Part shown: positions 21,845 to 29,312 of the stretch, piece by piece
How positions within the stretch are numbered: position 1 is the stretch's first letter
Layout: each line of letters opens with the position of its first letter
NCBI GenBank assembly: GCA_023386795.1
Contig: JAEWJB010000129.1
Coordinates: forward strand, 1 to 30,763
Source of the DNA: Pseudomonadota bacterium
Lineage (GTDB): Bacteria; Pseudomonadota; Gammaproteobacteria; Xanthomonadales; Xanthomonadaceae
Reading direction: 5' to 3'
DNA: 30,763 bases
Translations under genes and position numbers: made by a program
The notes under the pieces: generated by a model
The model's database searches: none
What the model was told of the DNA's origin: nothing
The model's input: the letters and a program-made list of their open reading frames with translations, nothing else

Positions 21845-22144
21845 TCAATGCAGGTGCAGGCCTACGCGGCGACGCGCGTGGGTAGGCGGACACGCCACCC
21901 GTAGCGCGACGATGCCGCTGCCCAACGCGGCCAGCCCGCCGATGAAGAAGATCAGCGCGATCCCGGGAGCGCCCAGGCCCGCGCCGCCATCGAGTGCGCA
22001 TCCGTCCAGCAGCGTGGCGCCATTGGCGGCGCGCAGCAGGCAGGTTTCGGCACCGGCGGCCAAGGTGGCGGGCGGATGCGCCACCAGCAGCGCGCCCACC
22101 AGCAACACCAGGCCGGCGGCGAACAGGGCAAGTCCGTGCTTCAT
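21845..22144 (-). CDS. Small two-helix membrane protein with cysteines and His-containing tail
   Basis: I recognise no family. The 99-residue protein has a first hydrophobic stretch (about residues 5-30, possibly a signal anchor), a loop with two cysteines (C35, C49) that could form a disulfide outside the membrane, and a second helix (about 60-82). A basic tail ending HARRRVGLHLH follows. The start is well supported by AAGGAG 7 nt before the ATG at 22144. It is convergent with the ZnuD-like receptor and divergent from the MFS gene. A link to metal handling is only a guess from location. Confidence 0.75.
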   Translation of the reverse strand: MKHGLALFAAGLVLLVGALLVAHPPATLAAGAETCLLRAANGATLLDGCALDGGAGLGAPGIALIFFIGGLAALGSGIVALRVACPPTHARRRVGLHLH

Positions 22145-22290
22145 GGCGCGACTCCTTCCGAAGATCGGCGCGAAATCTCTCCAATCCCCCCGCCAGCGAC
22201 AACGGGCACGCGACGAAACCGGGCAAAGCGGGTGCGGAACCGGCCGCTACCGTCCCGGAGCCGGCACGCTGTGGATTGCCGCGGGCGGGT

Positions 22291-22324
22291 TTGCGCGGCC
22301 GACGCCAGCCTCTATCGTGCCGGG
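22291..22324 (+). promoter_or_regulatory. Probable leaderless promoter of the MFS gene
   Basis: TTGCGC (22291-22296), a 16-nt spacer and TATCGT (22313-22318) form a reasonable sigma-70 promoter. The -10 ends 6 nt before the ATG at 22325, and no Shine-Dalgarno sequence is present. The transcript would begin at the start codon. Confidence 0.5.
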
Positions 22325-23557
22325 ATGGACGCCCCCGCCGCTCACCAAGCCGCCGTGCCCCGGGTTCATTGGGGCCTGCTCGCCACCGCCTCGGCCATGC
22401 TCATGCTCACCATGGGCGTTCGGCAGACCACCGGCCTGTTCGTCGAACCGATCCACCGGGACACCGGCATCGGCATCGCCGCGATCAGCTTCGCGCTGGC
22501 GGTGGGCCAGTTCGTGTGGGGCGCGGTGCAGCCGCTGTTTGGCGCGCTGGCCGACCAGCGCGGGCCACTGCCCGTCCTGGCCGGCGGTGGGGTGCTGCTG
22601 GCGGTCGGCCTGGGCGTGACCCCGTGGATCGCCAGCCAGTGGGGGCTGGTGTTCGGCCTCGGCCTGCTGGCGGCGGCCGGCGCGGGCGCGGGCAGCTTTT
22701 CGGTGCTGATCGGCGCCACTGCGCACCGATTGCCAGCACAGCGCCGTTCGTTCGCCGCCGGCTTGATCAACGCCGGCGGATCGCTCGGGCAGTTCGCCTT
22801 CGCGCCGCTGGTGCAGTGGATGATCGGCGCGGCCGGCTGGGCGATGGCGATGACCTCCCTGGCGATGCTCTCGCTGCTCACCTTGCCGCTGGCGTGGCCG
22901 TTGCGCGCCCGCCCGCCAGCGCAGGAAGCCCAGGCGGGCGCGGAGAGCGGGCTGCGCGCGCAATTGCGCGTTGCGATGCGCGACCGCAGCTACTGGTGCC
23001 TGCACCTGGGCTTCTTCACCTGCGGCCTGCACATCGCCTTCCTGGTCACCCACTTGCCTGGGGAAATCGCGCTGTGTGGGCTGCCGGCCAGCGTGTCGGC
23101 CGCTTCGATCGCGCTGATCGGCCTGTTCAACGTCGCCGGCAGCCTCGTGGCGGGCAAGCTCGGCGAACGCTTCCGCATGAAGTGGCTGCTGTTCGCGATG
23201 TACGCCAGCCGTGCGGTACTGATCGCGCTGTACCTCATGGCGCCGCCGACACCGTGGACGTTCTACCTGTTCGCCGCCGCGCTGGGCTTTACCTGGCTGG
23301 CCACCGTGCCGCCGACGGCCGGGCTGATCGGCAAGCTGTTCGGTCCACGTTACCTCGGCACGCTATTTGGCCTCACCCTGCTCTCGCACCAGATTGGTGG
23401 CTTCTTCGGCGCATGGCTGGGCGGCGTGGCGCTGGAGCACTTCGGCGACTACACCTGGATGTGGTACGCCGACATGGCCCTGGCCGCCCTCGCCGCACTG
23501 GTCAACCTGCCGATCCGCGAACGTCCGGTAACGAGCACCGCCGCGGCCTGCCATTGA
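22325..23557 (+). CDS. Major facilitator superfamily transporter
   Basis: This 410-residue protein has 12 predicted helices in two halves joined by a polar loop around residues 195-220 (rich in Ala, Glu and Gln). The first half has FGALADQRG after helix 2, the MFS loop 2-3 motif, and LINAGGSLGQFAF. It resembles the oxalate/formate-antiporter-like and monocarboxylate-type MFS proteins (MGVRQTTGLFVEPI at the first helix is typical). The substrate is unknown. The start at 22325 is chosen because it precedes the first helix directly and fits the promoter spacing. The gene ends 3 nt before the convergent amidotransferase stop. Confidence 0.87.
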   Translation: MDAPAAHQAAVPRVHWGLLATASAMLMLTMGVRQTTGLFVEPIHRDTGIGIAAISFALAVGQFVWGAVQPLFGALADQRGPLPVLAGGGVLLAVGLGVTPWIASQWGLVFGLGLLAAAGAGAGSFSVLIGATAHRLPAQRRSFAAGLINAGGSLGQFAFAPLVQWMIGAAGWAMAMTSLAMLSLLTLPLAWPLRARPPAQEAQAGAESGLRAQLRVAMRDRSYWCLHLGFFTCGLHIAFLVTHLPGEIALCGLPASVSAASIALIGLFNVAGSLVAGKLGERFRMKWLLFAMYASRAVLIALYLMAPPTPWTFYLFAAALGFTWLATVPPTAGLIGKLFGPRYLGTLFGLTLLSHQIGGFFGAWLGGVALEHFGDYTWMWYADMALAALAALVNLPIRERPVTSTAAACH

Positions 23558-23560
23558 GGC

Positions 23561-24259
23561 TCAGACGCCGAGTTGATCCAGCCAAGGGCCCATGACGCGC
23601 GCGGCCAGCGCCTGCTGGCGCGCGCCCAACGCCACCGCATCGCGCTGCAAGGTGGCCGGATCGATCCCGGCGCCGGCCAGTTCCGCCGCGTGCCCCTGCA
23701 TCCATTCGCCGATGCGCGCAGGGTCGGCTTCGAAATGGAACTGCAACGCCAGTCCGCGCCGACTCCAGGCGAATGCCTGCACCGCACAGGCGGGCGTGCG
23801 CGCCAGTGAAGTGAATCCTTCCGGCAGCACGATCTCGTCGCCATGCCAATGCAGTACTTGGTCTTGCGCGGTGACGCCGGCCAGCGGGGAATCCGCGCCT
23901 TCGGCGACCTGCAGTCCTCCCCAGCCGATCTCCTTGCGGGTCATCGGCCGCACCGTGCCGCCCACCGCCAGCGCCATCATCTGCGCGCCCAGGCAGATGC
24001 CCAGGGTCGGCAGGTCGCGCGCCCGTCGCTGGCGCAGGATCGCCACCTCGTCGCGCAGGTTGGCGTGGCCGGCGTAGTCGTCGGCGGTCATCGGGCCACC
24101 GAGCACGACGAGCAGGTCGGCGTTGTCGCAGCCCATAGGCGTGGGCAGGTCCGGGGAAGCGTCGTGGTAGTGGATGTCATAGCCGCGCAAGCGCAGCAAC
24201 GGCGCGAGCAGGCCGAGATCTTCGAAGCGGAGATGGCGGATCGCCCAGGCGGTCTTCAT
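23561..24259 (-). CDS. Class I glutamine amidotransferase-like protein (YfeJ/GuaA-N type)
   Basis: This 232-residue stand-alone class I glutamine amidotransferase domain has the nucleophile elbow LGICLGAQ with C89 and the HFE triad residues H175 and E177 in LQFHFEAD. The early motif VVLGGPM forms the oxyanion region. Such proteins hydrolyse glutamine or gamma-glutamyl compounds; relatives are annotated as GMP synthase-like or gamma-glutamyl-gamma-aminobutyrate hydrolase-like. No synthase partner lies nearby, so a catabolic hydrolase is possible. The start at 24259 has no strong ribosome binding site. The gene is divergent from the Ntn amidase gene and convergent, at 3 nt, with the MFS gene. 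Confidence 0.88.
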   Translation of the reverse strand: MKTAWAIRHLRFEDLGLLAPLLRLRGYDIHYHDASPDLPTPMGCDNADLLVVLGGPMTADDYAGHANLRDEVAILRQRRARDLPTLGICLGAQMMALAVGGTVRPMTRKEIGWGGLQVAEGADSPLAGVTAQDQVLHWHGDEIVLPEGFTSLARTPACAVQAFAWSRRGLALQFHFEADPARIGEWMQGHAAELAGAGIDPATLQRDAVALGARQQALAARVMGPWLDQLGV

Positions 24260-24420
24260 CGAGAGCCAAGCAAGGAGAGCACGCCCCGATGATTGGAAGC
24301 GTGGCGCGTTCCGGTCAAGCGCAAAGCGGCGCGCCGGTGCTCACCCGGTCTTCATGCGGGCATCGCGCACCCCCGCGCCTACTGTGCCAACCCGACACCC
24401 CGACAGAAGGAAGCTGCCCC

Positions 24421-25485
24421 ATGTCGCACCGCACCTGCCTGGCCCCCTGCCTCGTCCTGCTGGCCACCGTCACGGCCGCACTCGCCACGCCGCAGGCCGA
24501 GGCCTGCACGCGCGCGGTCTACCTTGGCGACAACGGCGATGTCATCACCGCCCGTTCGATGGACTGGAAAAACGACGTGGCCAGCAACCTGTGGATCTTC
24601 CCGCGCGGCATGCAGCGCAGCGGCGAAGGCGGCCCGAACACGCCGAAGTGGACCTCCAGGTACGGCAGCATCATCACGTCCGGCTGCGACGTTTCCACTA
24701 CCGATGGCGTCAACGAGGCGGGCCTCTCGGCGCAACTGCTGTGGCTGGTCGAATCGCAGTACCCCGCGTATCGCAAGGACAAGCCGGCGCTGTCCATCGC
24801 GCTGTGGGCGCAATACGTGCTGGACCAGTACGCCACGGTCGCCGAAGCGGTCACCGCGCTCGAGAAGGAACCGTTCTTCATCGTGACCGACAACGTGCCC
24901 GGCGAGAACCGGCTGACCACGCTGCACCTGTCGATGTCCGATGCCAGCGGAGACAGCGCCATCATCGAGTACATCGGCGGCCGGCAGGTCATCCACCACG
25001 GCCGCCAGTACCAGGTGATGACCAACTCGCCCACGTTCGACGAGCAGCTGGCGCTCAATGCGTACTGGAAGGCGATCGGCGGCACCACCATGCTGCCGGG
25101 CACCAACCGCTCGGCGGACCGCTTCGCCCGCGCCGCGTTCTACATCAACGCCATCCCCAAGAGCGAAGACCCGGTGATTGCGCTGGCCAGCGTCTTCAGC
25201 GTGATCCGCAACGCCTCGGTGCCCTACGGCCTGAATACCCAGGAGGAGCCGAACATCTCCTCCACCCGCTGGCGCACCGTGGTGGACCACAAGCGCAGGC
25301 TTTACTTCTTCGAATCGGCGCTCACGCCCAACACGTTCTGGGTGGATCTCAAGCGCGTGGACTTCTCCGCCCAAAGCGGAAAAGTGCTCAAGCTGGACCT
25401 GGGCCCGAACCAGCGCAATGTATTTGCCGGCGAGAGCCTGGATCGCTTCGTGCCCTCCGAACCGTTCAAGTTTCTCGGCATCTAG
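24421..25485 (+). CDS. Periplasmic Ntn amidase of the choloylglycine hydrolase / penicillin V acylase family
   Basis: This 354-residue linear amide C-N hydrolase has a signal peptide ending QAEA, so that cleavage exposes C29 as the N-terminal nucleophile (CTRAVYLGD). In mature numbering R17 and D20 (ARSMDW) correspond to the catalytic Arg and Asp of bile-salt hydrolases. The later segment 'VMTNSPTFDEQL' carries the conserved Asn region. Family members cleave bile-acid conjugates, penicillin V or, in Gram-negative bacteria, N-acyl-homoserine lactones. The periplasmic location and taxonomy favour the last group, but this is inference. AAGGAAG sits 7 nt before the ATG at 24421. The stop codon shares CTAG with the convergent VOC gene. 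Confidence 0.92.
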   Translation: MSHRTCLAPCLVLLATVTAALATPQAEACTRAVYLGDNGDVITARSMDWKNDVASNLWIFPRGMQRSGEGGPNTPKWTSRYGSIITSGCDVSTTDGVNEAGLSAQLLWLVESQYPAYRKDKPALSIALWAQYVLDQYATVAEAVTALEKEPFFIVTDNVPGENRLTTLHLSMSDASGDSAIIEYIGGRQVIHHGRQYQVMTNSPTFDEQLALNAYWKAIGGTTMLPGTNRSADRFARAAFYINAIPKSEDPVIALASVFSVIRNASVPYGLNTQEEPNISSTRWRTVVDHKRRLYFFESALTPNTFWVDLKRVDFSAQSGKVLKLDLGPNQRNVFAGESLDRFVPSEPFKFLGI

Positions 25486-25910
25486 AACGTGACTTCCACG
25501 GACTCGGCACTGCGCCTGGCCGGGCCGTGGTACACGGCCTCGATGTTGTTCCCGTCCGGGTCAATCACGAACGCGGCGTAATAGCCGGGATGGTAGGGCC
25601 GCTCGCCGGGGGCGCCGTTGTCGGTGCCTCCGGCGGCCACCGCGGCGCGGTGGAAGGCCTGCACCATCGCCTCGTCCTTGGCCTGGAAGGCGAGATGGTG
25701 CCGGCCGGTCAACTGGCCGAGGGCGGCCTTCGAATCCGCGCTGGAGACGAACAGTTCGTCCGCCCAGAAATAGTCTTCACCCTCGCCCCCCAGCGCAATG
25801 CCGAGCACATCCAGTATGGCGCCGTAGAAGCGGCGGCTGGCGGGCAGGTCGCGCACGATGATGTGCACATGGTCGAACAGGCGGCCGCGGTGCAACTTCT
25901 GCGTTTCCAT
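25482..25910 (-). CDS. VOC (glyoxalase-fold) family protein
   Basis: This 142-residue single-domain VOC protein opens FDHVHIIVRDLPASRRFYGAIL and ends with the DPDGNNIEAVYHG motif of the dioxygenase/lyase-like VOC group. It differs from the VOC protein at 2313 in lacking the 'GHLWWF' ending. Metal ligands are probably H15 or H17 near the start, a middle His in GRHHLAFQA, and the late Glu in NNIEAV. The reaction is unknown. AAGGAG 6 nt before the ATG fixes the start. It is divergent from metE, and its 3' end overlaps the Ntn amidase stop by four bases. Confidence 0.88.
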   Translation of the reverse strand: METQKLHRGRLFDHVHIIVRDLPASRRFYGAILDVLGIALGGEGEDYFWADELFVSSADSKAALGQLTGRHHLAFQAKDEAMVQAFHRAAVAAGGTDNGAPGERPYHPGYYAAFVIDPDGNNIEAVYHGPARRSAESVEVTF

Positions 25911-25986
25911 GGACAGCTCCTTCGGGCACGGATGCCCTCGATAACAGGCCGGGGTTTCAGATCAGGTCAATTCCGGCACGCCACCG

Positions 25987-26015
25987 TTGACGGATCGTTC
26001 GCCAGCCCCTAACGT
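25987..26015 (+). promoter_or_regulatory. metE: Possible metE leader promoter
   Basis: TTGACG (25987-25992), a 17-nt spacer and TAACGT (26010-26015) form a fair sigma-70 promoter about 35-50 nt before the first conserved part of the cobalamin riboswitch. The -35 is five of six; the -10 is weak. It is the best candidate in the 537-nt gap between the VOC gene and metE. Confidence 0.4.
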
Positions 26016-26049
26016 CCACACCGCGCAGGTATCCATCGCTTCATCCCAA

Positions 26050-26240
26050 TGAAGCGATGGATTTAATCGGGAATCCGGTGAAGGCTGGCTTGCCAGCCCA
26101 TTCCGGAGCTGCCCCGCAGCGGTGAATGGAAACGACCCCCGCCATATGCACTGGGCTTGAGCCTGGGAAGCGGCGGGCAGTAGGCCCCCCATGCCAACCG
26201 GCATGGCCTGTCCATCAGCCCGAATACCGGCCTGCGCCGG
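26050..26240 (+). ncRNA. Cobalamin riboswitch controlling metE
   Basis: The conserved parts of the adenosyl/methylcobalamin aptamer appear in order: GGGAATCCGGTG (26069-26080), CTGCCCCGCAGCGGTGA, GCACTGGGCTTGAGCCTGGGAAG and the B12 box AGCCCGAATACCGGCC (26217-26232). Several paired arms are visible (GGCTGGC/GCCAGCC; ATGCC/GGCAT). Position before metE, the B12-independent methionine synthase, is the classic setting: cobalamin should switch metE off when the B12-dependent MetH can work. Outer limits are approximate. The ~175 nt between the aptamer and the ribosome binding site are GC-rich and include a 7-bp hairpin at 26344-26361 without a T-tract. Confidence 0.93.
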
Positions 26241-26415
26241 CGGCCGCGTGCCGTCGTTTCGACCTGGCGTCCCGCGGGGGGCGGCGGGAGCCCGTGCTCG
26301 GTTGGACCGTGCGCGGCCTTCCGCCTTGCCCGCGTGTTGCCGGTTCGCCCGCGGGGGCGAAGGTCGCTGGCGGCACGTCGCACGCGCAAGCGGGCGCGCA
26401 CCGCGGTTCCTTCGT

Positions 26416-26440
26416 TCCTCACTGCCCAATGCAATGAGGA
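26416..26440 (+). promoter_or_regulatory. metE: Hairpin that can hide the metE ribosome binding site
   Basis: TCCTCA (26416-26421) pairs with TGAGGA (26435-26440), which contains the metE Shine-Dalgarno core. Inside, TGC (26423-26425) pairs with GCA (26431-26433) around a 5-nt loop. Formation would block translation initiation at the ATG at 26448. This is a credible expression platform for the upstream riboswitch, acting on translation. Confidence 0.55.
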
Positions 26441-26447
26441 TCTTTCA

Positions 26448-28739
26448 ATGACGATCGTGACCCACCCCGGCTTCCCGCGCATCGGCGCGCGGCGCGAGCT
26501 GAAGCAAGCCCTGGAAAGCCACTGGCGTGGCGAAACCGGCGCCGACGCCCTGCGCGAGCAGGCCCGCCAACTGCGTGCGCGCCACTGGCAACGACAACGC
26601 GAGGCAGGCGTGGACATCCCGCCGAGCAACGACTTCAGCCTCTACGACCACGTGCTCGACGCTGCATTCGCGTTCGATGCCATTCCCGCGCGCTACCGCC
26701 CGCTACTCGAACCCGATCCGCTGGCCGCCTACTTCGCCATGGCGCGTGGCCACCAGTCCGGCGGCATCGACGTGCACGCGCTGGAGATGACCAAGTGGTT
26801 CGACACCAACTACCACTACCTCGTGCCGGAACTGGCGGCCGGCCAGTCCTTCCAGCTGCGCTCACGCAAGGCGGTGGAGGAATTCCGCGAGGCACAGGCG
26901 CTGGGCATCCGGACGCGCCCGGTGCTGCTCGGGCCGGTGACTTTCCTGCAACTGTCCAAGACGGTGGACGGCAGTGATCGCTGGCAGCTGCTCGATGCGC
27001 TGCTGCCGGTCTATGCGCAGCTGCTGGGCGAACTGCGGGCGGCGGGTGCCGACTGGGTACAGCTGGACGAACCGGCGCTGGTGCTTGACCTCGACCCGGC
27101 CGCGCGTGAGGCCTATACCCGCGCCTACGCCTATCTGGCCGGCGTTCCTCGTCCGAACGTGCTGCTGGCCACCTACTTCGGCGCGCTCGACGACAACCTC
27201 GCGCTTGCGGCCGGGCTGCCGGTCGATGGCCTGCACGTGGACCTGGTGCGGGGCCGGGCACAACTGGATGCCGTGTTGCGCGCCCTGCCCGCCGGCCGGG
27301 TGCTGTCGGCCGGGCTGATCGACGGCCGCAACATCTGGCGCGCACGTCTGGACGAGGCGCTGACGCTGGCCCGCTACGCACAAGGCCACGTAGGCGCCGA
27401 CCGCCTGTGGCTGTCGACGTCCTGCTCGCTGCTGCACGTGCCGGTGGACCTGGCGCAGGAGAAGACGCTCGACAGCGAATTGCGCGGATGGCTCGCCTTC
27501 GCGGTGCAGAAGCTGGAAGAGCTGCGCACGCTGGCCGATGTGCTCGACGGCCAGATCGACGCAGATACCGCCCTGCGTCCGGCGCGTGCCGCACTGGATG
27601 CGCGCCGGCAGTCGCCGCGCGTGCATCGGCCCGATGTCGGGCGACGCGAGGCCGCCCTCGACGAAACGGCCACCCGGCGCCTGAAGCCCTATGCCGATCG
27701 CGCGAGGCTGCAACAGGATGTACTGAAACTGCCGCTGTATCCGACCACGACCATCGGCTCGTTCCCGCAAACGCACGAGGTCCGGCAGGCGCGGGCGAGG
27801 TTCCTCTCGGGCAAGCTGGGGACGGCGGACTACGATGCCTTCATCGCCCGGCAGATCGAACACTGCGTGCGTTTCCAGGAAGAGATCGGCCTGGACGTGC
27901 TGGTGCACGGCGAGTTCGAGCGCAACGACATGGTCGAATACTTCGGCGAGCGCCTGGAGGGCTTCACCTTCACCCAGTACGGCTGGGTGCAGAGCTACGG
28001 CTCGCGTTGCGTGAAGCCGCCGATCATCTACGGCGATGTCGCGCGCCCGGCGCCAATGACGGTGCGCTGGTCGCAGTACGCGCAATCGCTCACTTCGCGG
28101 CCCATGAAGGGCATGCTCACCGGGCCGGTCACGGTGTTGCAGTGGTCGTTCGTGCGCGACGACCAGGAGCGCGCGCGGACCTGCCGGCAGATTGCCCTGG
28201 CGCTGCGCGACGAGGTGCGCGACCTGGAAGCGGCCGGCATCGGGGTGATCCAGATCGACGAGCCGGCGCTGCGCGAAGGCCTGCCGCTGCGGCGCGGCGA
28301 ATGGCAGGCGTACCTCGACTGGGCGGTGGAGAGCTTTCGCATCGCCGCCAGTGGCGTGCGCGACGAGACGCAGATCCATACCCACATGTGCTACGCCGAG
28401 TTCAACGACATCATCGAGGCGGTAGCCGCGCTGGATGCGGACGTGATCTCCATCGAGACCTCGCGCTCGCGGATGGAGTTGCTGGATGCCTTCGTTCGCT
28501 TCCGCTACCCGAACGCCATCGGGCCGGGCGTCTACGACATCCATTCGCCGCGGGTGCCTTCGGTCGCCGATATCCTGGACCTGCTGCAACGCGCGCGCGA
28601 CGTGCTCGCGCCAGAGCAGCTATGGGTGAACCCGGACTGCGGCCTGAAGACGCGCGGCTGGGCGGAGGTGGAGACGGCATTGCGCGCGATGGTGCATGCG
28701 GCGCTGCGACTGCGCGGGGAATCGCGGCGGGTGGCGTAG
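26448..28739 (+). CDS. metE: Cobalamin-independent methionine synthase MetE
   Basis: This 763-residue enzyme transfers a methyl group from 5-methyltetrahydropteroyl-triglutamate to homocysteine, the last step of methionine synthesis, in the cytoplasm. It has the two-barrel layout: N-terminal barrel from FPRIGARRELKQALE, and catalytic C-terminal barrel from LPLYPTTTIGSFPQT. The zinc ligands are visible as HMC in IHTHMCYAEFND, the Glu in SIETSRS and the Cys in NPDCGLKTRGW. Length matches E. coli MetE (753 aa). The ATG at 26448 has TGAGGA 7 nt upstream. A cobalamin riboswitch leader precedes it, so expression should be high only when B12 is scarce. It is convergent with zur across a shared hairpin. 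Confidence 0.98.
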   Translation: MTIVTHPGFPRIGARRELKQALESHWRGETGADALREQARQLRARHWQRQREAGVDIPPSNDFSLYDHVLDAAFAFDAIPARYRPLLEPDPLAAYFAMARGHQSGGIDVHALEMTKWFDTNYHYLVPELAAGQSFQLRSRKAVEEFREAQALGIRTRPVLLGPVTFLQLSKTVDGSDRWQLLDALLPVYAQLLGELRAAGADWVQLDEPALVLDLDPAAREAYTRAYAYLAGVPRPNVLLATYFGALDDNLALAAGLPVDGLHVDLVRGRAQLDAVLRALPAGRVLSAGLIDGRNIWRARLDEALTLARYAQGHVGADRLWLSTSCSLLHVPVDLAQEKTLDSELRGWLAFAVQKLEELRTLADVLDGQIDADTALRPARAALDARRQSPRVHRPDVGRREAALDETATRRLKPYADRARLQQDVLKLPLYPTTTIGSFPQTHEVRQARARFLSGKLGTADYDAFIARQIEHCVRFQEEIGLDVLVHGEFERNDMVEYFGERLEGFTFTQYGWVQSYGSRCVKPPIIYGDVARPAPMTVRWSQYAQSLTSRPMKGMLTGPVTVLQWSFVRDDQERARTCRQIALALRDEVRDLEAAGIGVIQIDEPALREGLPLRRGEWQAYLDWAVESFRIAASGVRDETQIHTHMCYAEFNDIIEAVAALDADVISIETSRSRMELLDAFVRFRYPNAIGPGVYDIHSPRVPSVADILDLLQRARDVLAPEQLWVNPDCGLKTRGWAEVETALRAMVHAALRLRGESRRVA

Positions 28740-28769
28740 AAACAACAGGGGCGCCTGCCGGCGCCCCTT
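28740..28769. terminator. Shared terminator hairpin of metE and zur
   Basis: GGGGCGCC (28748-28755) and GGCGCCCC (28760-28767) form a perfect 8-bp stem with a TGCC loop, between the convergent metE and zur stops. On the minus strand TGTTGTTTCT follows, a fair T-rich tail for zur; on the plus strand only TT follows. Confidence 0.7.
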
Positions 28770-28789
28770 CCACGCCTGGAGCAGCCAGC

Positions 28790-29284
28790 TCACGCCGCCT
28801 GCGCGCACTTCGCGCACAGGCCGTGCACTTCCAGCGTCTGCGCCTGCGGCTGGAACCCCAGCGCCTTGGCGCGCGCATCGAGCTGGGCCACCACTTCGCG
28901 ATCCTCCAGCTCCACCGCGCTGTGGCAGCGGTCGCAGATCAGGAACGGTACCGAGTGCTGGCTGCTGTTGGGGTGGTGGCAGGCGACGAAGGCGTTGACC
29001 GACTCGAGCTTGTGCACGAAACCGTTGGCCATCAGGAAATCCAGCGCGCGATACACCGTGGGGGGCGCGTCGGCACCGACGCTCTTGCCCTCGCGCACCC
29101 ATTCCAGCAGTTCGTAGGCCTTCACCGGCTTGCCTGCGTCGGCGATCAGCCGCAGCACGTTGCCGCGGATCGGCGTCAGCCGCAGCCCGCGTTCGGCGCA
29201 CGCGCGCTCCACCGCGGCCACGAACGCGTCGGCGCTGTGGACGTGGTGGTGCGGATCGGTGCAGGCGTGCTTGGTGGCGGGCAT
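28790..29284 (-). CDS. zur: Zinc uptake regulator Zur (Fur family)
   Basis: This 164-residue Fur-family repressor resembles E. coli Zur more than Fur: PPTVYRALDFLMANGFVHKLES is the Zur-type recognition region, and AFVACHH follows. Structural zinc is held by two CxxC pairs, C117/C120 and C157/C160. C102 with neighbouring His residues fits the regulatory zinc site. A His cluster near the N-terminus (DPHHHVH, residues 10-16) is an addition. With zinc bound it should repress zinc-import genes; candidate targets lie at 19602-19715 in this window. The ATG at 29284 has GAGG 6 nt upstream. It starts 28 nt after gltX ends, so the two are probably co-transcribed. Confidence 0.94.
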   Translation of the reverse strand: MPATKHACTDPHHHVHSADAFVAAVERACAERGLRLTPIRGNVLRLIADAGKPVKAYELLEWVREGKSVGADAPPTVYRALDFLMANGFVHKLESVNAFVACHHPNSSQHSVPFLICDRCHSAVELEDREVVAQLDARAKALGFQPQAQTLEVHGLCAKCAQAA

Positions 29285-29312
29285 GGCAACCTCGGATCGG
29301 GCGGACGGCGGC

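Noticed and set aside
26862..28589. A 575-codon open frame on the minus strand opposite metE
   Set aside because: It has no recognisable domain, is rich in His, Arg and Gln as expected for reverse-strand translation of a GC-rich gene, and metE on the other strand is certain.
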